DNA of 64,000 nucleotides, from the NCBI GenBank assembly GCA_946479515.1, contig CAMLGF010000005.1, positions 1 through 64,000 of the forward strand, in the 5' to 3' direction. The notes under the pieces were generated by a model. The model was not told the origin of the DNA, searched no databases, and saw only the letters and a program-made list of their open reading frames with translations. Shown here one piece after another: positions 53,099 to 61,664 of the stretch; positions within the stretch are counted from its first letter, which is position 1, and every line of letters starts with the position of its first letter. The translations under genes were made by a program, and so were the position numbers. This DNA is from an uncultured Pseudomonadota bacterium. GTDB taxonomy: Bacteria > Pseudomonadota > Gammaproteobacteria > Steroidobacterales > Steroidobacteraceae.

Positions 53099-54508
53099 AT
53101 GACAAACTCACCGAGAACGCTCTTTCAGAAAGTATGGGACGACCACGTGGTGGTCCCGGAAACCGCGGACACCCCCGCGGTCCTGTTCATCGATCTGCAC
53201 CTCACGCACGAGGTGACCACGCCGCAGGCGTACACCGAGCTGCGCAATCGTGGCCTGCGGCTGCGGCGGCCGGATCTCACGCTCGCGACCATGGATCATT
53301 CCACGCCCACGCGCACCGAGCAGGTGTTTGGCGGCGTGCCCATCTCCATCGAGTCCGCCGCCCAGCAGGTGCGGCAGCTCGAGGTGAATGCGCAGGAATT
53401 CGGTGTCGAGCTGTTCAACCTGCAGGACGATCGCCGCGGCATCGTGCACATCATCGGGCCCGAGCTCGGTCTCACGCAGCCGGGCAAGACCATCGTCTGC
53501 GGCGACAGCCACACCTCGACTCACGGTGCCTTCGGCGCCCTCGCCTTCGGTATCGGCACGACCGAAGTGGGCCATGTGCTGGCCACGCAATGCCTGCTGC
53601 AACGCAAGCCGAAGACCTTCGCGATCAACGTCGCCCACGAACTGCCCGCGGGCGTCACCGCCAAGGATCTCATCCTCGCCATCATCGGCGAGATCGGCGT
53701 CTCCGGCGGCACGGGCTACGTGCTCGAGTACCGCGGTGCGGCGATCGAGGCCCTGTCCATGGACGAGCGCATGACCGTCTGCAACATGTCGATCGAGGCC
53801 GGCGCGCGCGCGGGCATGATCGCCCCGGACCAGACCACGTTCGAATACCTGCGCGCCGCACCGCGCGCGCCCAAGGGTGCGGACTGGGACGCGGCGGTGG
53901 CGCGCTGGTCCAAACTACCCTCGGACCCCGGCGCGGCATTCGATCGCAGCGTGGAGATCGATGCCGCCACGCTCGTACCCATGGTCACCTACGGCACCCA
54001 CCCGGGCATGGTCGCCCCGGTCACGGGCAACGTTCCCGAGCGCGGCGACGCGGTGTTCGAGAAGGCGCTGCAATACATGGGCCTCAAGGCCGGCGAACCC
54101 ATCCGCGACGTGCCGGTGAACAACGTGTTCGTGGGCAGCTGCACCAATGGCCGGCTCTCCGACCTGCGCAGCGCCGCTCGCGTGCTCCGCGGTCACAAGC
54201 TGGCCAGCGGCGTGAAGATGCTGGTGGTGCCGGGCTCGCAGGCCGTGAAGCGCGCCGCCGAGGCCGAGGGCCTCGACCAGGTGTTCAAGGCCGCCGGCGC
54301 CGAATGGCGTGAGAGCGGCTGCTCCATGTGTCTTGGGATGAACGGCGATCTCGTGCCCGCGGGCCACTATTCCGTGAGCACCAGCAACCGCAATTTCGAG
54401 GGCCGCCAGGGCCAGGGGGCGCGCACGCTGCTCGCCAGCCCGCAGACCGCTGCCGCCTCCGCCATCCGCGGCCGGGTAACCGATCCGCGCGAATTCTCAG
54501 CGAACTAA
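53099..54508 (+). CDS. leuC: 3-isopropylmalate dehydratase large subunit
   Basis: A 469-residue aconitase-family subunit with a 4Fe-4S cluster bound by Cys in GSCTNGR and the CSMCLG pair. It also shows [21 protein letters not shown]. The start is the ATG at 53099 ([18 protein letters not shown]), matching the usual LeuC N-terminus; GTG 53072 is an in-frame alternative, and neither has a strong ribosome-binding site. An 83-base gap separates it from ilvE. It forms the isomerase with LeuD, four bases downstream. Confidence 0.95.
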   Translation: MTNSPRTLFQKVWDDHVVVPETADTPAVLFIDLHLTHEVTTPQAYTELRNRGLRLRRPDLTLATMDHSTPTRTEQVFGGVPISIESAAQQVRQLEVNAQEFGVELFNLQDDRRGIVHIIGPELGLTQPGKTIVCGDSHTSTHGAFGALAFGIGTTEVGHVLATQCLLQRKPKTFAINVAHELPAGVTAKDLILAIIGEIGVSGGTGYVLEYRGAAIEALSMDERMTVCNMSIEAGARAGMIAPDQTTFEYLRAAPRAPKGADWDAAVARWSKLPSDPGAAFDRSVEIDAATLVPMVTYGTHPGMVAPVTGNVPERGDAVFEKALQYMGLKAGEPIRDVPVNNVFVGSCTNGRLSDLRSAARVLRGHKLASGVKMLVVPGSQAVKRAAEAEGLDQVFKAAGAEWRESGCSMCLGMNGDLVPAGHYSVSTSNRNFEGRQGQGARTLLASPQTAAASAIRGRVTDPREFSAN

Positions 54509-54512
54509 CTAC

Positions 54513-55103
54513 ATGCCCGCAGTCACCCAGATCCGCTCACGCACCGTCGTGATGCCCGCGACCAACATCGACACCGACCAGATCATTCCGGCGCGCTTCC
54601 TCCGGGCGACGTCCAAGTCCGGTTTCGGCAAGCACCTGTTCGCCGACTGGCGCTATGACGCCGACGGCAATCCCAGGCCGGAGTTCCCGCTCAACGAGCC
54701 CGCGGCCCGGGGCGCCGCCATCCTGGTGGCCGGCCGCAACATCGGCTGCGGCAGCTCGCGCGAACATGCGCCGTGGGCGCTGCAGGATTTCGGCTTCGCC
54801 GCCGTGATCAGCACCGAGTTCGCGGACATCTTCCGCACCAACTGCCTCAAGAATGGCCTGTTGCCCGTGGTGGTGGACGAGCGCACGCATGCCTGGCTGC
54901 TCGCCAACCCCGGAAGCGAAGTGACCATCGACGTGGCCAGCACCACGCTGACGCTGGGCGACGGCACTCAGGTGAAATTCCCGCTCGAGGACTTCGCGCG
55001 GTACTGCCTGCTCAATGGCGTCGACGAGCTGGGCTTCCTGCTCTCGAAGCACGACGCGATCAGTGCTTACGAGAAGGCCGTGCGCGAACGCGCGCGACCC
55101 TAG
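54513..55103 (+). CDS. leuD: 3-isopropylmalate dehydratase small subunit
   Basis: A 196-residue swivel-domain subunit. It has [13 protein letters not shown] (18-30), the substrate-binding [20 protein letters not shown] and [19 protein letters not shown]. With LeuC it isomerises 2- to 3-isopropylmalate. It starts four bases after leuC, and leuB follows after 31 bases. Confidence 0.95.
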   Translation: MPAVTQIRSRTVVMPATNIDTDQIIPARFLRATSKSGFGKHLFADWRYDADGNPRPEFPLNEPAARGAAILVAGRNIGCGSSREHAPWALQDFGFAAVISTEFADIFRTNCLKNGLLPVVVDERTHAWLLANPGSEVTIDVASTTLTLGDGTQVKFPLEDFARYCLLNGVDELGFLLSKHDAISAYEKAVRERARP

Positions 55104-55134
55104 GAAACCTGCAACAACTGCAACGTCAAATTCC

Positions 55135-56193
55135 ATGAAAGCAAGAATTGCGGTCATCGCGGGTGATGGCATTGGTCCTGAGGTCGTGGCCGAAGGCGCG
55201 CGCGTGCTCGAGCGCGTGGCGAGGAAGTTCGGCCACGAGTTCCAGATGAACGCGGCGCCGTTCGGTGGCGCGGCCATCGATCTGACGGGCGATCCGCTGC
55301 CGCGCGCCACGCTCGACGAATGCCTCGCGGCCGACGCCGTGCTGCTCGGCGCCATCGGCGGCCCGAAGTGGGGGCCCTCCTCGCCCGTCCGACCGGAACA
55401 GGGGCTGTTACGAATCCGCCGCGAGCTGGGCGTATACGCCAATCTGCGGCCCATCAAACTGCACCCGGCGCTGCGCGATTCTTCGGCCATCAAACCCGAA
55501 GTGCTGGACGGCGTGGATCTGATCTTCGTGCGCGAGCTCACGGGCGGCATCTACTTCGGCGAAAAGACGCGCACGGCGACCACGGCGACCGATCTGTGCA
55601 GCTACTCGGTGAGCGAGGTGGAGCGCATCACACGCGTGGCCGGGCGCCTGGCCAGCGCCCGCCGCAAGAAGGTGTATTCCATCGACAAGTCGAACGTGCT
55701 CGAGACTTCGCGCCTGTGGCGCGAAGTGGCCGAGCGCGTCATCAGGACCGAATTCCCCGGCGTGAGCCTCGAGCACATGCTGGTGGACTCCGCGGCGATG
55801 CATCTCATTCGGCGGCCGCGCGACTTCGACGTGCTGGTCACCGAGAACATGTTCGGCGACATCCTGACCGACGAGGGTGCCATGCTGGCCAGCTCGCTCG
55901 GCGTGCTGCCGTCGGCCTCCATCGGCGACGGACGGCGGGGACTCTACGAGCCCATCCACGGTTCGGCTCCGGATATCGCCGGCCAGGGCATCGCCAACCC
56001 GATTGGCACCCTCCTCAGTGTGGCCTTGCTGCTCCGGCACTCGCTGGGGCTCGAAACCGAGGCTGTGGCCGTGGAGTCCGCGGTGAACCAGGCCATCGAG
56101 GCCGGTGCACGCACTGCGGATATCGCGGAGAAGGGCCGCACCGTCCTGACCACCCGGCAGATGGGCGACGCCGTACTGGCCGCGTTGAACTGA
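55135..56193 (+). CDS. leuB: 3-isopropylmalate dehydrogenase
   Basis: A 352-residue NAD- and metal-dependent decarboxylating dehydrogenase giving 2-ketoisocaproate. It shows AGDGIGPEVVAEGARVL, LLGAIGGPKWG, FVRELTGGIYFGEKT, SIDKSNVLETSRLWR, NMFGDILTDEGAML and YEPIHGSAPDIAGQGIANPI. The start is the ATG at 55135; a longer frame overlaps leuD. Last gene of the operon; its stop abuts the stop of the convergent DUF2007 gene in TGATCA. Confidence 0.96.
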   Translation: MKARIAVIAGDGIGPEVVAEGARVLERVARKFGHEFQMNAAPFGGAAIDLTGDPLPRATLDECLAADAVLLGAIGGPKWGPSSPVRPEQGLLRIRRELGVYANLRPIKLHPALRDSSAIKPEVLDGVDLIFVRELTGGIYFGEKTRTATTATDLCSYSVSEVERITRVAGRLASARRKKVYSIDKSNVLETSRLWREVAERVIRTEFPGVSLEHMLVDSAAMHLIRRPRDFDVLVTENMFGDILTDEGAMLASSLGVLPSASIGDGRRGLYEPIHGSAPDIAGQGIANPIGTLLSVALLLRHSLGLETEAVAVESAVNQAIEAGARTADIAEKGRTVLTTRQMGDAVLAALN

Positions 56194-56499
56194 TCAGTCC
56201 AGCGGGCCCGGATCGAAATCCTCGTCGAGCGCGTACTCGCCGGCATCGAATGCCGCGAGGATGCGCTGCGCCTGCGCGAGTTGGGATTCCGGCACCATCA
56301 CGCGAATGCCGCTGCTGCCGAATCCGCCCGCGAAGCCATCGCTGTAGTTGGAATTCGCGTCCATGACCCGGGCAGCGACGCCTTCGGCGGTCAGCCGTGC
56401 GGCGAAGATCTCGGCATCCACGGGCTGCGTGAAACGCGCGCAGGTGCGCAAGGGCCCAGCTGCCTGGCCGCCTGCAGACGATTCGCTGTCGGTCTCCAC
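56194..56499 (-). CDS. DUF2007 protein (putative signal-transducing protein)
   Basis: A 101-residue cytosolic protein starting with GTG. The DUF2007 pattern is visible: ARFTQPVDAEIFAARLTAEG, then a Gly-rich GFAGGFGSSGIRVMV and PESQLAQAQRILAAFDAGE, a small ferredoxin-like fold. The biochemical role of the family is not established. The -10-like TACAGT lies only six bases before the start. It is convergent with leuB (no gap) and follows metB by about 64 bases. Confidence 0.8.
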   Translation of the reverse strand: METDSESSAGGQAAGPLRTCARFTQPVDAEIFAARLTAEGVAARVMDANSNYSDGFAGGFGSSGIRVMVPESQLAQAQRILAAFDAGEYALDEDFDPGPLD

Positions 56500-56505
56500 G
56501 CGACC

Positions 56506-56511
56506 ACTGTA
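56506..56511 (-). promoter_or_regulatory. -10-like box of the DUF2007 gene, likely leaderless
   Basis: TACAGT on the minus strand (complement of 56506-56511), six bases from the GTG start. No good -35. If used, the transcript starts at the initiation codon. Confidence 0.3.
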
Positions 56512-56563
56512 CTACGAACCCATGGCCGGCCTTGCTTGGCAGCCTGCCACACGGCGCGGCCGG

Positions 56564-57721
56564 TCAGCCGACGGCGCGCACGCCGTTGCGCAGGTCGCGC
56601 AGCAGGTCCTCGCTCGACTCGATACCGATGGACAGGCGCAGCAACCCGTCCACCAGGCCCGCGGCGGCCCGCGCTTCGGGCGCCATCGCAGCGTGCGTCA
56701 TGGTGGCGGGATGCGCCACCAGGCTCTCGACGCCGCCCAGCGATTCGGCCAGCGAAAAGAGTTCCAATGCTTCGGCGAAACGCCGTGCCCCATCCAGGCC
56801 GCCGTTCACTTCGAGCGTGACGATGGCGCCGAATCCGCTCTGCTGGCGCTTCGCCACGTCGTGTCCCGGGTGCCCGGGCAGCCCGGGGTAGTACACGCGC
56901 TTCACCTGCGGCTGCTGGCTCAGGAACTCGGCGATGGCCTGTGCGTTGCGGCCGTGCTCGCGCAGTCGAACGTGCAACGTGCGCAGTCCGCGCAGGGTGA
57001 GAAAGCTGTCGAAAGCCGAGCCGGTAAGCCCCAGGCAATTGCCCCACCAGGCGATCTGCTCCGCCAGTTCCCGGGTCGCGGCGATGACCGCGCCGCCGAC
57101 CACGTCGCTGTGGCCGTTGATGTACTTGGTGGTGGAATGAACCACGAGATCCGCGCCCAGGGCGATGGGCTGCTGCCAGCCGGGCGAGAGAAAGGTGTTG
57201 TCGGCCGCCACGAGGGCGCCCTGCGCGTGGGCGCGGCGCGCGATGTCCGCGATGTCGGTGATGCGCAGCAGCGGATTGCTGGGTGTTTCGATCCACACCA
57301 GTGCGGCCGGCCGTGACAGCGCCGCGCTCACGGCATTGGCATCGCCGAAGTCGACGAATTCGACGTCCAGTTCCTTGCGCGTCTTCCATGCGGTGAGCAG
57401 GCGGAATGTGCCGCCGTAGCAATCATGGGGTGCCACCACGCGCGCGCCCACCGGCAGCAGGTGGCCGACCAGCGTGATGGCGCCCATGCCGGATGCCGTG
57501 ATGACCGCGCCCGTGCCTCCCTCGAGATCCGCCAGTGCCTCGCCCAGCAGATCGCGCGTCGGATTGCCCGAGCGGCTGTAGTCGTACTTGCGCTTGTCGC
57601 CGAAGCCGCGGAACGCGAATGTCGATGACAGGTGGATGGGCGGCACCACCGCACCGGTCAGTTCGCAGCTCTCGAGGCCCGCGCGCACGGCCCGGGTGTC
57701 TTTGGTCAGGGAATCAGTCAC
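56564..57721 (-). CDS. metB: cystathionine gamma-synthase
   Basis: A 385-residue PLP enzyme of the Cys/Met metabolism family. It has YDYSRSGNPTRDLLGEALAD, SGMGAITLVGHLL, the cofactor region IETPSNPLLRITD and the PLP lysine Lys199 in HSTTKYINGHSDVVGG. It joins an activated homoserine with cysteine. It starts with GTG overlapping the metX stop (GTGA), and is therefore controlled by the riboswitch ahead of metX. Related family members such as MetZ or MetC cannot be fully excluded, but context favours MetB. Confidence 0.9.
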   Translation of the reverse strand: MTDSLTKDTRAVRAGLESCELTGAVVPPIHLSSTFAFRGFGDKRKYDYSRSGNPTRDLLGEALADLEGGTGAVITASGMGAITLVGHLLPVGARVVAPHDCYGGTFRLLTAWKTRKELDVEFVDFGDANAVSAALSRPAALVWIETPSNPLLRITDIADIARRAHAQGALVAADNTFLSPGWQQPIALGADLVVHSTTKYINGHSDVVGGAVIAATRELAEQIAWWGNCLGLTGSAFDSFLTLRGLRTLHVRLREHGRNAQAIAEFLSQQPQVKRVYYPGLPGHPGHDVAKRQQSGFGAIVTLEVNGGLDGARRFAEALELFSLAESLGGVESLVAHPATMTHAAMAPEARAAAGLVDGLLRLSIGIESSEDLLRDLRNGVRAVG

Positions 57722-58767
57722 GGATGGGATCCTGGCAGGTCGTTCAGTACGTGGGTGAAGATCGGCTGGAGCTGCCGATTCTCCTTGAGAAAGGCGTCGT
57801 GGCCGTACACCGAGGAAATCTCGTGCAGTTCCGCGTTCGGCAATCGGGCGACCATCGCGCGCATGTCGGCGAGTGGCACCAATTGGTCTTCGCGCACCGC
57901 CACCGCCGTCACCGGCGCGAAAATGCGCGTGGTGTCGACCCGGTGCAGATCGATGGATTCCGACAGGCAGACGAAGCTCTCCGGCCGGTAGCGCTGCGCA
58001 TACTCCGCGCCGCGCGCGAACAGGTACTCCTCGACCGGCAGCACGAAGCCCGCGTCGGTCTTGCGCGCCGCGCCGGCGAATCGCGCCGAGAATTCCTCGG
58101 GGCTGCGGTAGGTAGCCATGGCGAGCGCCCGCGCCAGCTCCAGGCCGCGCGCCGCATGGCCGGTCTCGAGCGCGAATTTCACGATGCGTCTCTGCACCAC
58201 GCGCCAGGCGCTGGCCATGGGGTGGGCACGATCGGCCGCGCTGATGACGATGAGCCGGGCGACGCGGTCGGGATAGCGCTCGCCGAACGCCAACGCCACC
58301 ATGCCGCCATAGGATGCACCGGCGATGGCGCGCACCGAGCTGATGCCGAGGTGGTTCAGCAGGCGCAGCAGCAGTTCAGCCTGGTCGTAGGCTGACACGG
58401 TCGGAAAGTCCTGCCCGTCGCGAGGACCGCTGGAGTCGGCGCTGGCGCCCAGGTAATCGAAACTCAGGATGCGAAAGCGCTGCGTGTCCAGCGCGAGTCC
58501 CGGGCCGACCACTTCGTGCCACCAGCCACCGCGCGGCTCGTCCGGCACCCATACGCGTCGCGAGGCGGATATGCCGCCGAGAGCCACCACCACCGGAGCT
58601 GCGGCGGGGCCGGCCAGTCGCCAGGCGACCGACACCGACTCGAGCGCGCCCCCGAAATGCAGCTGAATCTCGCCGGGGACGGCCAGAATTCCCTCGCGGA
58701 TGAGCGCGCCCGCGGGGCTCGCGGTGTCGCCCGTCGCGCTGCGCAGAGTCTGCTTGTCGTTGCTCAA
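57718..58767 (-). CDS. metX: homoserine O-acyltransferase, MetX family
   Basis: An alpha/beta-hydrolase acyltransferase of about 349 residues that activates homoserine for methionine synthesis. It has VVALGGISASRRVW, the nucleophile Ser in GASYGGMVALAFGERYP and the catalytic His in SVYGHDAFLKE. In xanthomonad-type bacteria such MetX proteins use succinyl-CoA; acetyl versus succinyl specificity is not decided here. TTG at 58765-58767 has GGAG six bases upstream and is preferred; GTG 58797 gives ten more residues. A SAM-I riboswitch lies about 95 bases upstream. Confidence 0.88.
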   Translation of the reverse strand: MSNDKQTLRSATGDTASPAGALIREGILAVPGEIQLHFGGALESVSVAWRLAGPAAAPVVVALGGISASRRVWVPDEPRGGWWHEVVGPGLALDTQRFRILSFDYLGASADSSGPRDGQDFPTVSAYDQAELLLRLLNHLGISSVRAIAGASYGGMVALAFGERYPDRVARLIVISAADRAHPMASAWRVVQRRIVKFALETGHAARGLELARALAMATYRSPEEFSARFAGAARKTDAGFVLPVEEYLFARGAEYAQRYRPESFVCLSESIDLHRVDTTRIFAPVTAVAVREDQLVPLADMRAMVARLPNAELHEISSVYGHDAFLKENRQLQPIFTHVLNDLPGSHP

Positions 58768-58861
58768 TCGATGCTCCACTCGACCACTTCCGGGCACTCA
58801 GCGGGCACTCGATATGAGCTCGTGCGTCGCACGACCCGCCACCCGGAAGGTGGCTGAGTTT

Positions 58862-58980
58862 GCTCATCTGCCGGGAAGCCTTCCAGGAGAAGGAAACCCG
58901 CAGGAGTTGGCACCTTTCCACATTTGCGGCGGTTGCCCCGGCGTCTCTGGGCCCAATCCCTCGGCCGGTCTCGATGAGTG
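58862..58980 (-). ncRNA. SAM-I (S-box) riboswitch controlling metX-metB
   Basis: Read on the minus strand, the P1 strand CTCATC (complement of 58973-58978) pairs with GATGAG (complement of 58863-58868). Between them are the conserved S-box blocks in order: GAGACCGGCCGAGGGA, GGCCC, CCGGGGCAACC, and AAGGTGCCAACTCCTGCGGG, followed by a closing hairpin ending CCGGCAGATGAG. This is the SAM-I aptamer that lowers expression of methionine genes when S-adenosylmethionine is abundant. Downstream there are hairpins (GCCACC/GGTGGC) but no uridine tract, so control may be translational. Confidence 0.88.
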
Positions 58981-58985
58981 CGCGG

Positions 58986-59014
58986 ATTCTAGGGGCCGGT
59001 ACCGGGCTCCGCAA
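58986..59014 (-). promoter_or_regulatory. candidate promoter of the riboswitch-metXB transcript
   Basis: TAGAAT (complement of 58986-58991) with TTGCGG 17 bases upstream (complement of 59009-59014). The predicted start, about 58979, coincides with the 5' end of the aptamer, which supports the call. Confidence 0.55.
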
Positions 59015-59024
59015 GCATTCGCGC

Positions 59025-59053
59025 TTGCTTTTGCGCGTCCGAAACGGTCTAAT
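59025..59053 (+). promoter_or_regulatory. candidate promoter of the TrpR-like gene and his operon
   Basis: TTGCTT (59025-59030), 17-base spacer, TCTAAT (59048-59053). The predicted start near 59060 falls inside two overlapping palindromes. It is divergent from the metX promoter. Confidence 0.45.
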
Positions 59054-59080
59054 GCGTTACTGTATTAACGCGCTAATACA
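59054..59080. promoter_or_regulatory. overlapping palindromic operators
   Basis: Two perfect dyads share bases: GCGTTA-CTGTAT-TAACGC (59054-59071) and TGTATTA-ACGCGC-TAATACA (59061-59080). They straddle the predicted transcription start of the TrpR-like gene, 14 bases before its ATG. This is the layout expected for autorepression. Confidence 0.6.
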
Positions 59081-59093
59081 TTTATTCACGCCC

Positions 59094-59405
59094 ATGAAGC
59101 AGCACCGCAACGTCACCGCCCGGCAGGAAGCGCTCTCCGAACGCAACCTGTTCGCCGCCGTGCTGACGCTCAAGAGCGTCGACGAGGCTCGGGCGTTCTT
59201 CCGCGACCTGTGCACGCCCGCCGAGCTGCAGGCCATGTCCGATCGCTGGGCCGTGGTCGAGTGGCTGCAGAAGGGCCTGCCCTATCGTGAGATCCACCGC
59301 GTGACCGGCGTCAGCGTCACCACCATCGGCCGCGTGGCCCGGTGCCTGGCCGATGGCAATGGCGGCTACCTGGTCGCGGCCTCGCGGCACCAGCGTCACG
59401 CCTGA
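59094..59405 (+). CDS. TrpR/YerC-family transcriptional regulator, likely of histidine genes
   Basis: A 103-residue protein of the TrpR superfamily (YerC/YecD type). It has the conserved FFRDLCTPAELQAMSDRWAV segment and a helix-turn-helix in YREIHRVTGVSVTTIGRVAR. The start is the ATG at 59094; the longer open frame upstream is noise. Position immediately before hisG, with palindromes at its own promoter, fits the HisR-type regulators proposed for the his operon in Xanthomonadales, with histidine or a related effector as corepressor. It is unlikely to be the classical tryptophan repressor, since no trp gene is near. Confidence 0.85.
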   Translation: MKQHRNVTARQEALSERNLFAAVLTLKSVDEARAFFRDLCTPAELQAMSDRWAVVEWLQKGLPYREIHRVTGVSVTTIGRVARCLADGNGGYLVAASRHQRHA

Positions 59406-59445
59406 TTCACGCGGCGCATTCCTTCGCCGTGCCAACCCGGAATTT

Positions 59446-60354
59446 ATGAACGCCATCGAAAAAGCCGAACGTCTCAAGCTCGCCGTGCAGAAGTCGGGCC
59501 GCCTCACCGACCACTCCCTGGAGCTGCTCAAGAACTGCGGCCTGAAGCTCTCGCGCGGCCGCGATCAGCTCATGGGGTTCGGCGAGAACATGCCACTCGA
59601 CGTACTGTTCGTGCGCGATGACGACATCCCCGACCTGGTGCAGGAAGACGTCTGCGATCTCGGCCTCGTGGGCCGCAACGTGCTCGAGGAGAAGCGCCTC
59701 GAAATGATCTCCAAGGGCCACACGCCCTCGTTCACCGAGCTGCGCACGCTCGATTACGGCCGTTGCCGGCTGGCACTGGCCATCCCGGACGGATTCACCT
59801 ACGAAGGGCCACGTTCGCTCGCGGGCAAGCGCATCGCCACGAGCTACCCGTTCACGCTCGAGAACTGGCTGCGTGAGCGTGGCGTCTCGGCCGACATCGT
59901 CACCCTGTCCGGCGCCGTGGAGATCGCGCCGCGCCTGGGCCGGGCCGACCTGATCTGCGACCTGGTGTCCACCGGCTCGACACTGCAGGCGAACCATCTG
60001 CGCGAAGTGGAGACGGTGCTGCAGAGCCAGGCGCTGCTGATCCGCACTCCCGTGGCGCTGCCCGAAGCCAAGCAGGAATGGGTGGACCGCCTGCTGATGC
60101 GCATCGACGGAGTTCAACAGGTGCGAGAGAGCAAGTACATCATGCTGCACGCGCCGCGCACGGCGTTGGCGGAGATTCGCCGCCTGCTGCCGGGCAGTGA
60201 ATCGCCCACCATCATTCCGCTCGAGGGCGCGGGCGATCGCGTGGCCATTCACGCGGTCTGCCGCGAGAACGTGTTCTGGGAAACGCTCGAGAGCCTCAAG
60301 AAGGCCGGCGCGAGCGCGCTGCTGGTGCTGCCGGTCGAGAAGATGCTCGCCTGA
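59446..60354 (+). CDS. hisG: ATP phosphoribosyltransferase, long form
   Basis: A 302-residue first enzyme of histidine synthesis. The length and C-terminal regulatory domain (about 225-302, HAPRTALAEIRRLLPGSESP) mark the long form that is feedback-inhibited by histidine and needs no HisZ. It has LKLAVQKSGRL, DLGLVGRNVLEE and the PRPP loop DLICDLVSTGSTLQANHL. The start is the ATG at 59446, 40 bases after the regulator stop. It overlaps hisD by one base. Confidence 0.96.
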   Translation: MNAIEKAERLKLAVQKSGRLTDHSLELLKNCGLKLSRGRDQLMGFGENMPLDVLFVRDDDIPDLVQEDVCDLGLVGRNVLEEKRLEMISKGHTPSFTELRTLDYGRCRLALAIPDGFTYEGPRSLAGKRIATSYPFTLENWLRERGVSADIVTLSGAVEIAPRLGRADLICDLVSTGSTLQANHLREVETVLQSQALLIRTPVALPEAKQEWVDRLLMRIDGVQQVRESKYIMLHAPRTALAEIRRLLPGSESPTIIPLEGAGDRVAIHAVCRENVFWETLESLKKAGASALLVLPVEKMLA

Positions 60355-61664
60355 TGAAACTCATCGATTGGACCACGTCCTCTGCGGAACTGCGCCGCGC
60401 CGCGCTGGCGCGACCGGCCGCCGGCGCGCGCGAGGAAGTGTTTCGCCAGGCGGCGGCCATCGTCGCGGCGGTTCGCACCGAGGGAGATGCCGCGGTGCGC
60501 CGGTTCACCCGCCAGTTCGGCGGGCCCGGGCTGTCCGAGCTGTGCGTGAGCCGCGCGGAGTTCGCCGAGGCGCGGAGCTCGTTGAATGCCGCGCAGATCG
60601 CCGCGCAGGCGCGCGCGGTGGCGAACGTGAGCCGCTTTCACGAGGCGCAGCGCAGCGCGGCGCTATGCGTCGATACCATGCCGGGGGTGCGCTGCGAGCG
60701 CATCACTCGGCCCATCGAACGCGTCGGCCTGTACGTGCCGGCGGGTTCGGCGCCGCTGCCCTCCACCGCCATCATGCTCGCGGTACCGGCGCGCATCGCC
60801 GGGTGCGCGGCGCGCGCCATCGCGAGCCCGCCGCGCCGGGACGGCAAGGTGCACGCGGCGGTACTGGTCGCCGCCGAGCTCTGCGGCATCGAAACGGTCT
60901 ACAAGATGGGTGGCGCGCAAGCCATCGCCGCGCTGGCCTTCGGCACCGACAGCGTCCACAAGGTGGACAAGATCTTCGGCCCCGGCAGCGCCTGGGTGAC
61001 TGCCGCCAAACAGATCGTCGCCGCCGAACCTGACGGCGCCGCCATCGATCTGCCGGCAGGCCCCTCCGAAGTGCTGGTGATCGCCGATGACGCCGCCGAT
61101 GCGCGCTTCGTCGCCGCGGACTTGCTGGCGCAGGCCGAGCACGACGCCATCGCGCAGGTGCTGCTGGTCACGCCCTCAGCGGCGCTCGCCGCGGCGGTCA
61201 CAGCCGAGCTCGCGGTGCAGGCCGCGCAACTCTCGCGCCGCGACATCGTCGCGCAATCCATGGCCAATGCGCGTTGCATCCTCGTGGCGAGCCTGGACGA
61301 TGCCGTGTCCGTCTCCAACGAATACGCGCCCGAACACCTCATCATCCAGACCCGCGAGCCACGTGCGCTGCTCGACGGGGTGAGCTGCGCGGGCTCGGTG
61401 TTCCTCGGTGCCTGGTCGCCGGAGTCCATCGGTGACTACTGCTCGGGCACCAACCACGTGCTGCCCACGTATGGCTACGCGCGGTCGCACAGTGGCGTTT
61501 CCCTGATCGAGTATCAGAAGCGGATCACGGTGCAGGAGCTCAGCGCCGATGGTCTGCGCGCGCTCGGTCCCACCGCGGTCACGCTCTCGGACATGGAAGG
61601 ACTCGACGCGCATGGCCAGGCGGTGCGAGTCCGCCTGGACCGGCTGTCACGGAGCGCGCGATGA
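60354..61664 (+). CDS. hisD: histidinol dehydrogenase
   Basis: A 436-residue zinc enzyme oxidising histidinol to histidine. It has [62 protein letters not shown] and [11 protein letters not shown], with the late [19 protein letters not shown]. The ATG shares a base with the hisG stop and the end overlaps hisC by four bases. Confidence 0.96.
   Translation: MKLIDWTTSSAELRRAALARPAAGAREEVFRQAAAIVAAVRTEGDAAVRRFTRQFGGPGLSELCVSRAEFAEARSSLNAAQIAAQARAVANVSRFHEAQRSAALCVDTMPGVRCERITRPIERVGLYVPAGSAPLPSTAIMLAVPARIAGCAARAIASPPRRDGKVHAAVLVAAELCGIETVYKMGGAQAIAALAFGTDSVHKVDKIFGPGSAWVTAAKQIVAAEPDGAAIDLPAGPSEVLVIADDAADARFVAADLLAQAEHDAIAQVLLVTPSAALAAAVTAELAVQAAQLSRRDIVAQSMANARCILVASLDDAVSVSNEYAPEHLIIQTREPRALLDGVSCAGSVFLGAWSPESIGDYCSGTNHVLPTYGYARSHSGVSLIEYQKRITVQELSADGLRALGPTAVTLSDMEGLDAHGQAVRVRLDRLSRSAR

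Noticed and set aside
58797..58862. Intrinsic terminator as expression platform of the SAM riboswitch
   Set aside because: Hairpins are present (GCCACC/GGTGGC and CGTG/CACG) but no uridine tract follows, so a terminator is not called.
59094..59405. Classical tryptophan repressor TrpR
   Set aside because: No trp genes are near, the upstream dyads do not read like the E. coli trp operator, and the gene leads directly into hisG. A YerC/HisR-type role fits better.
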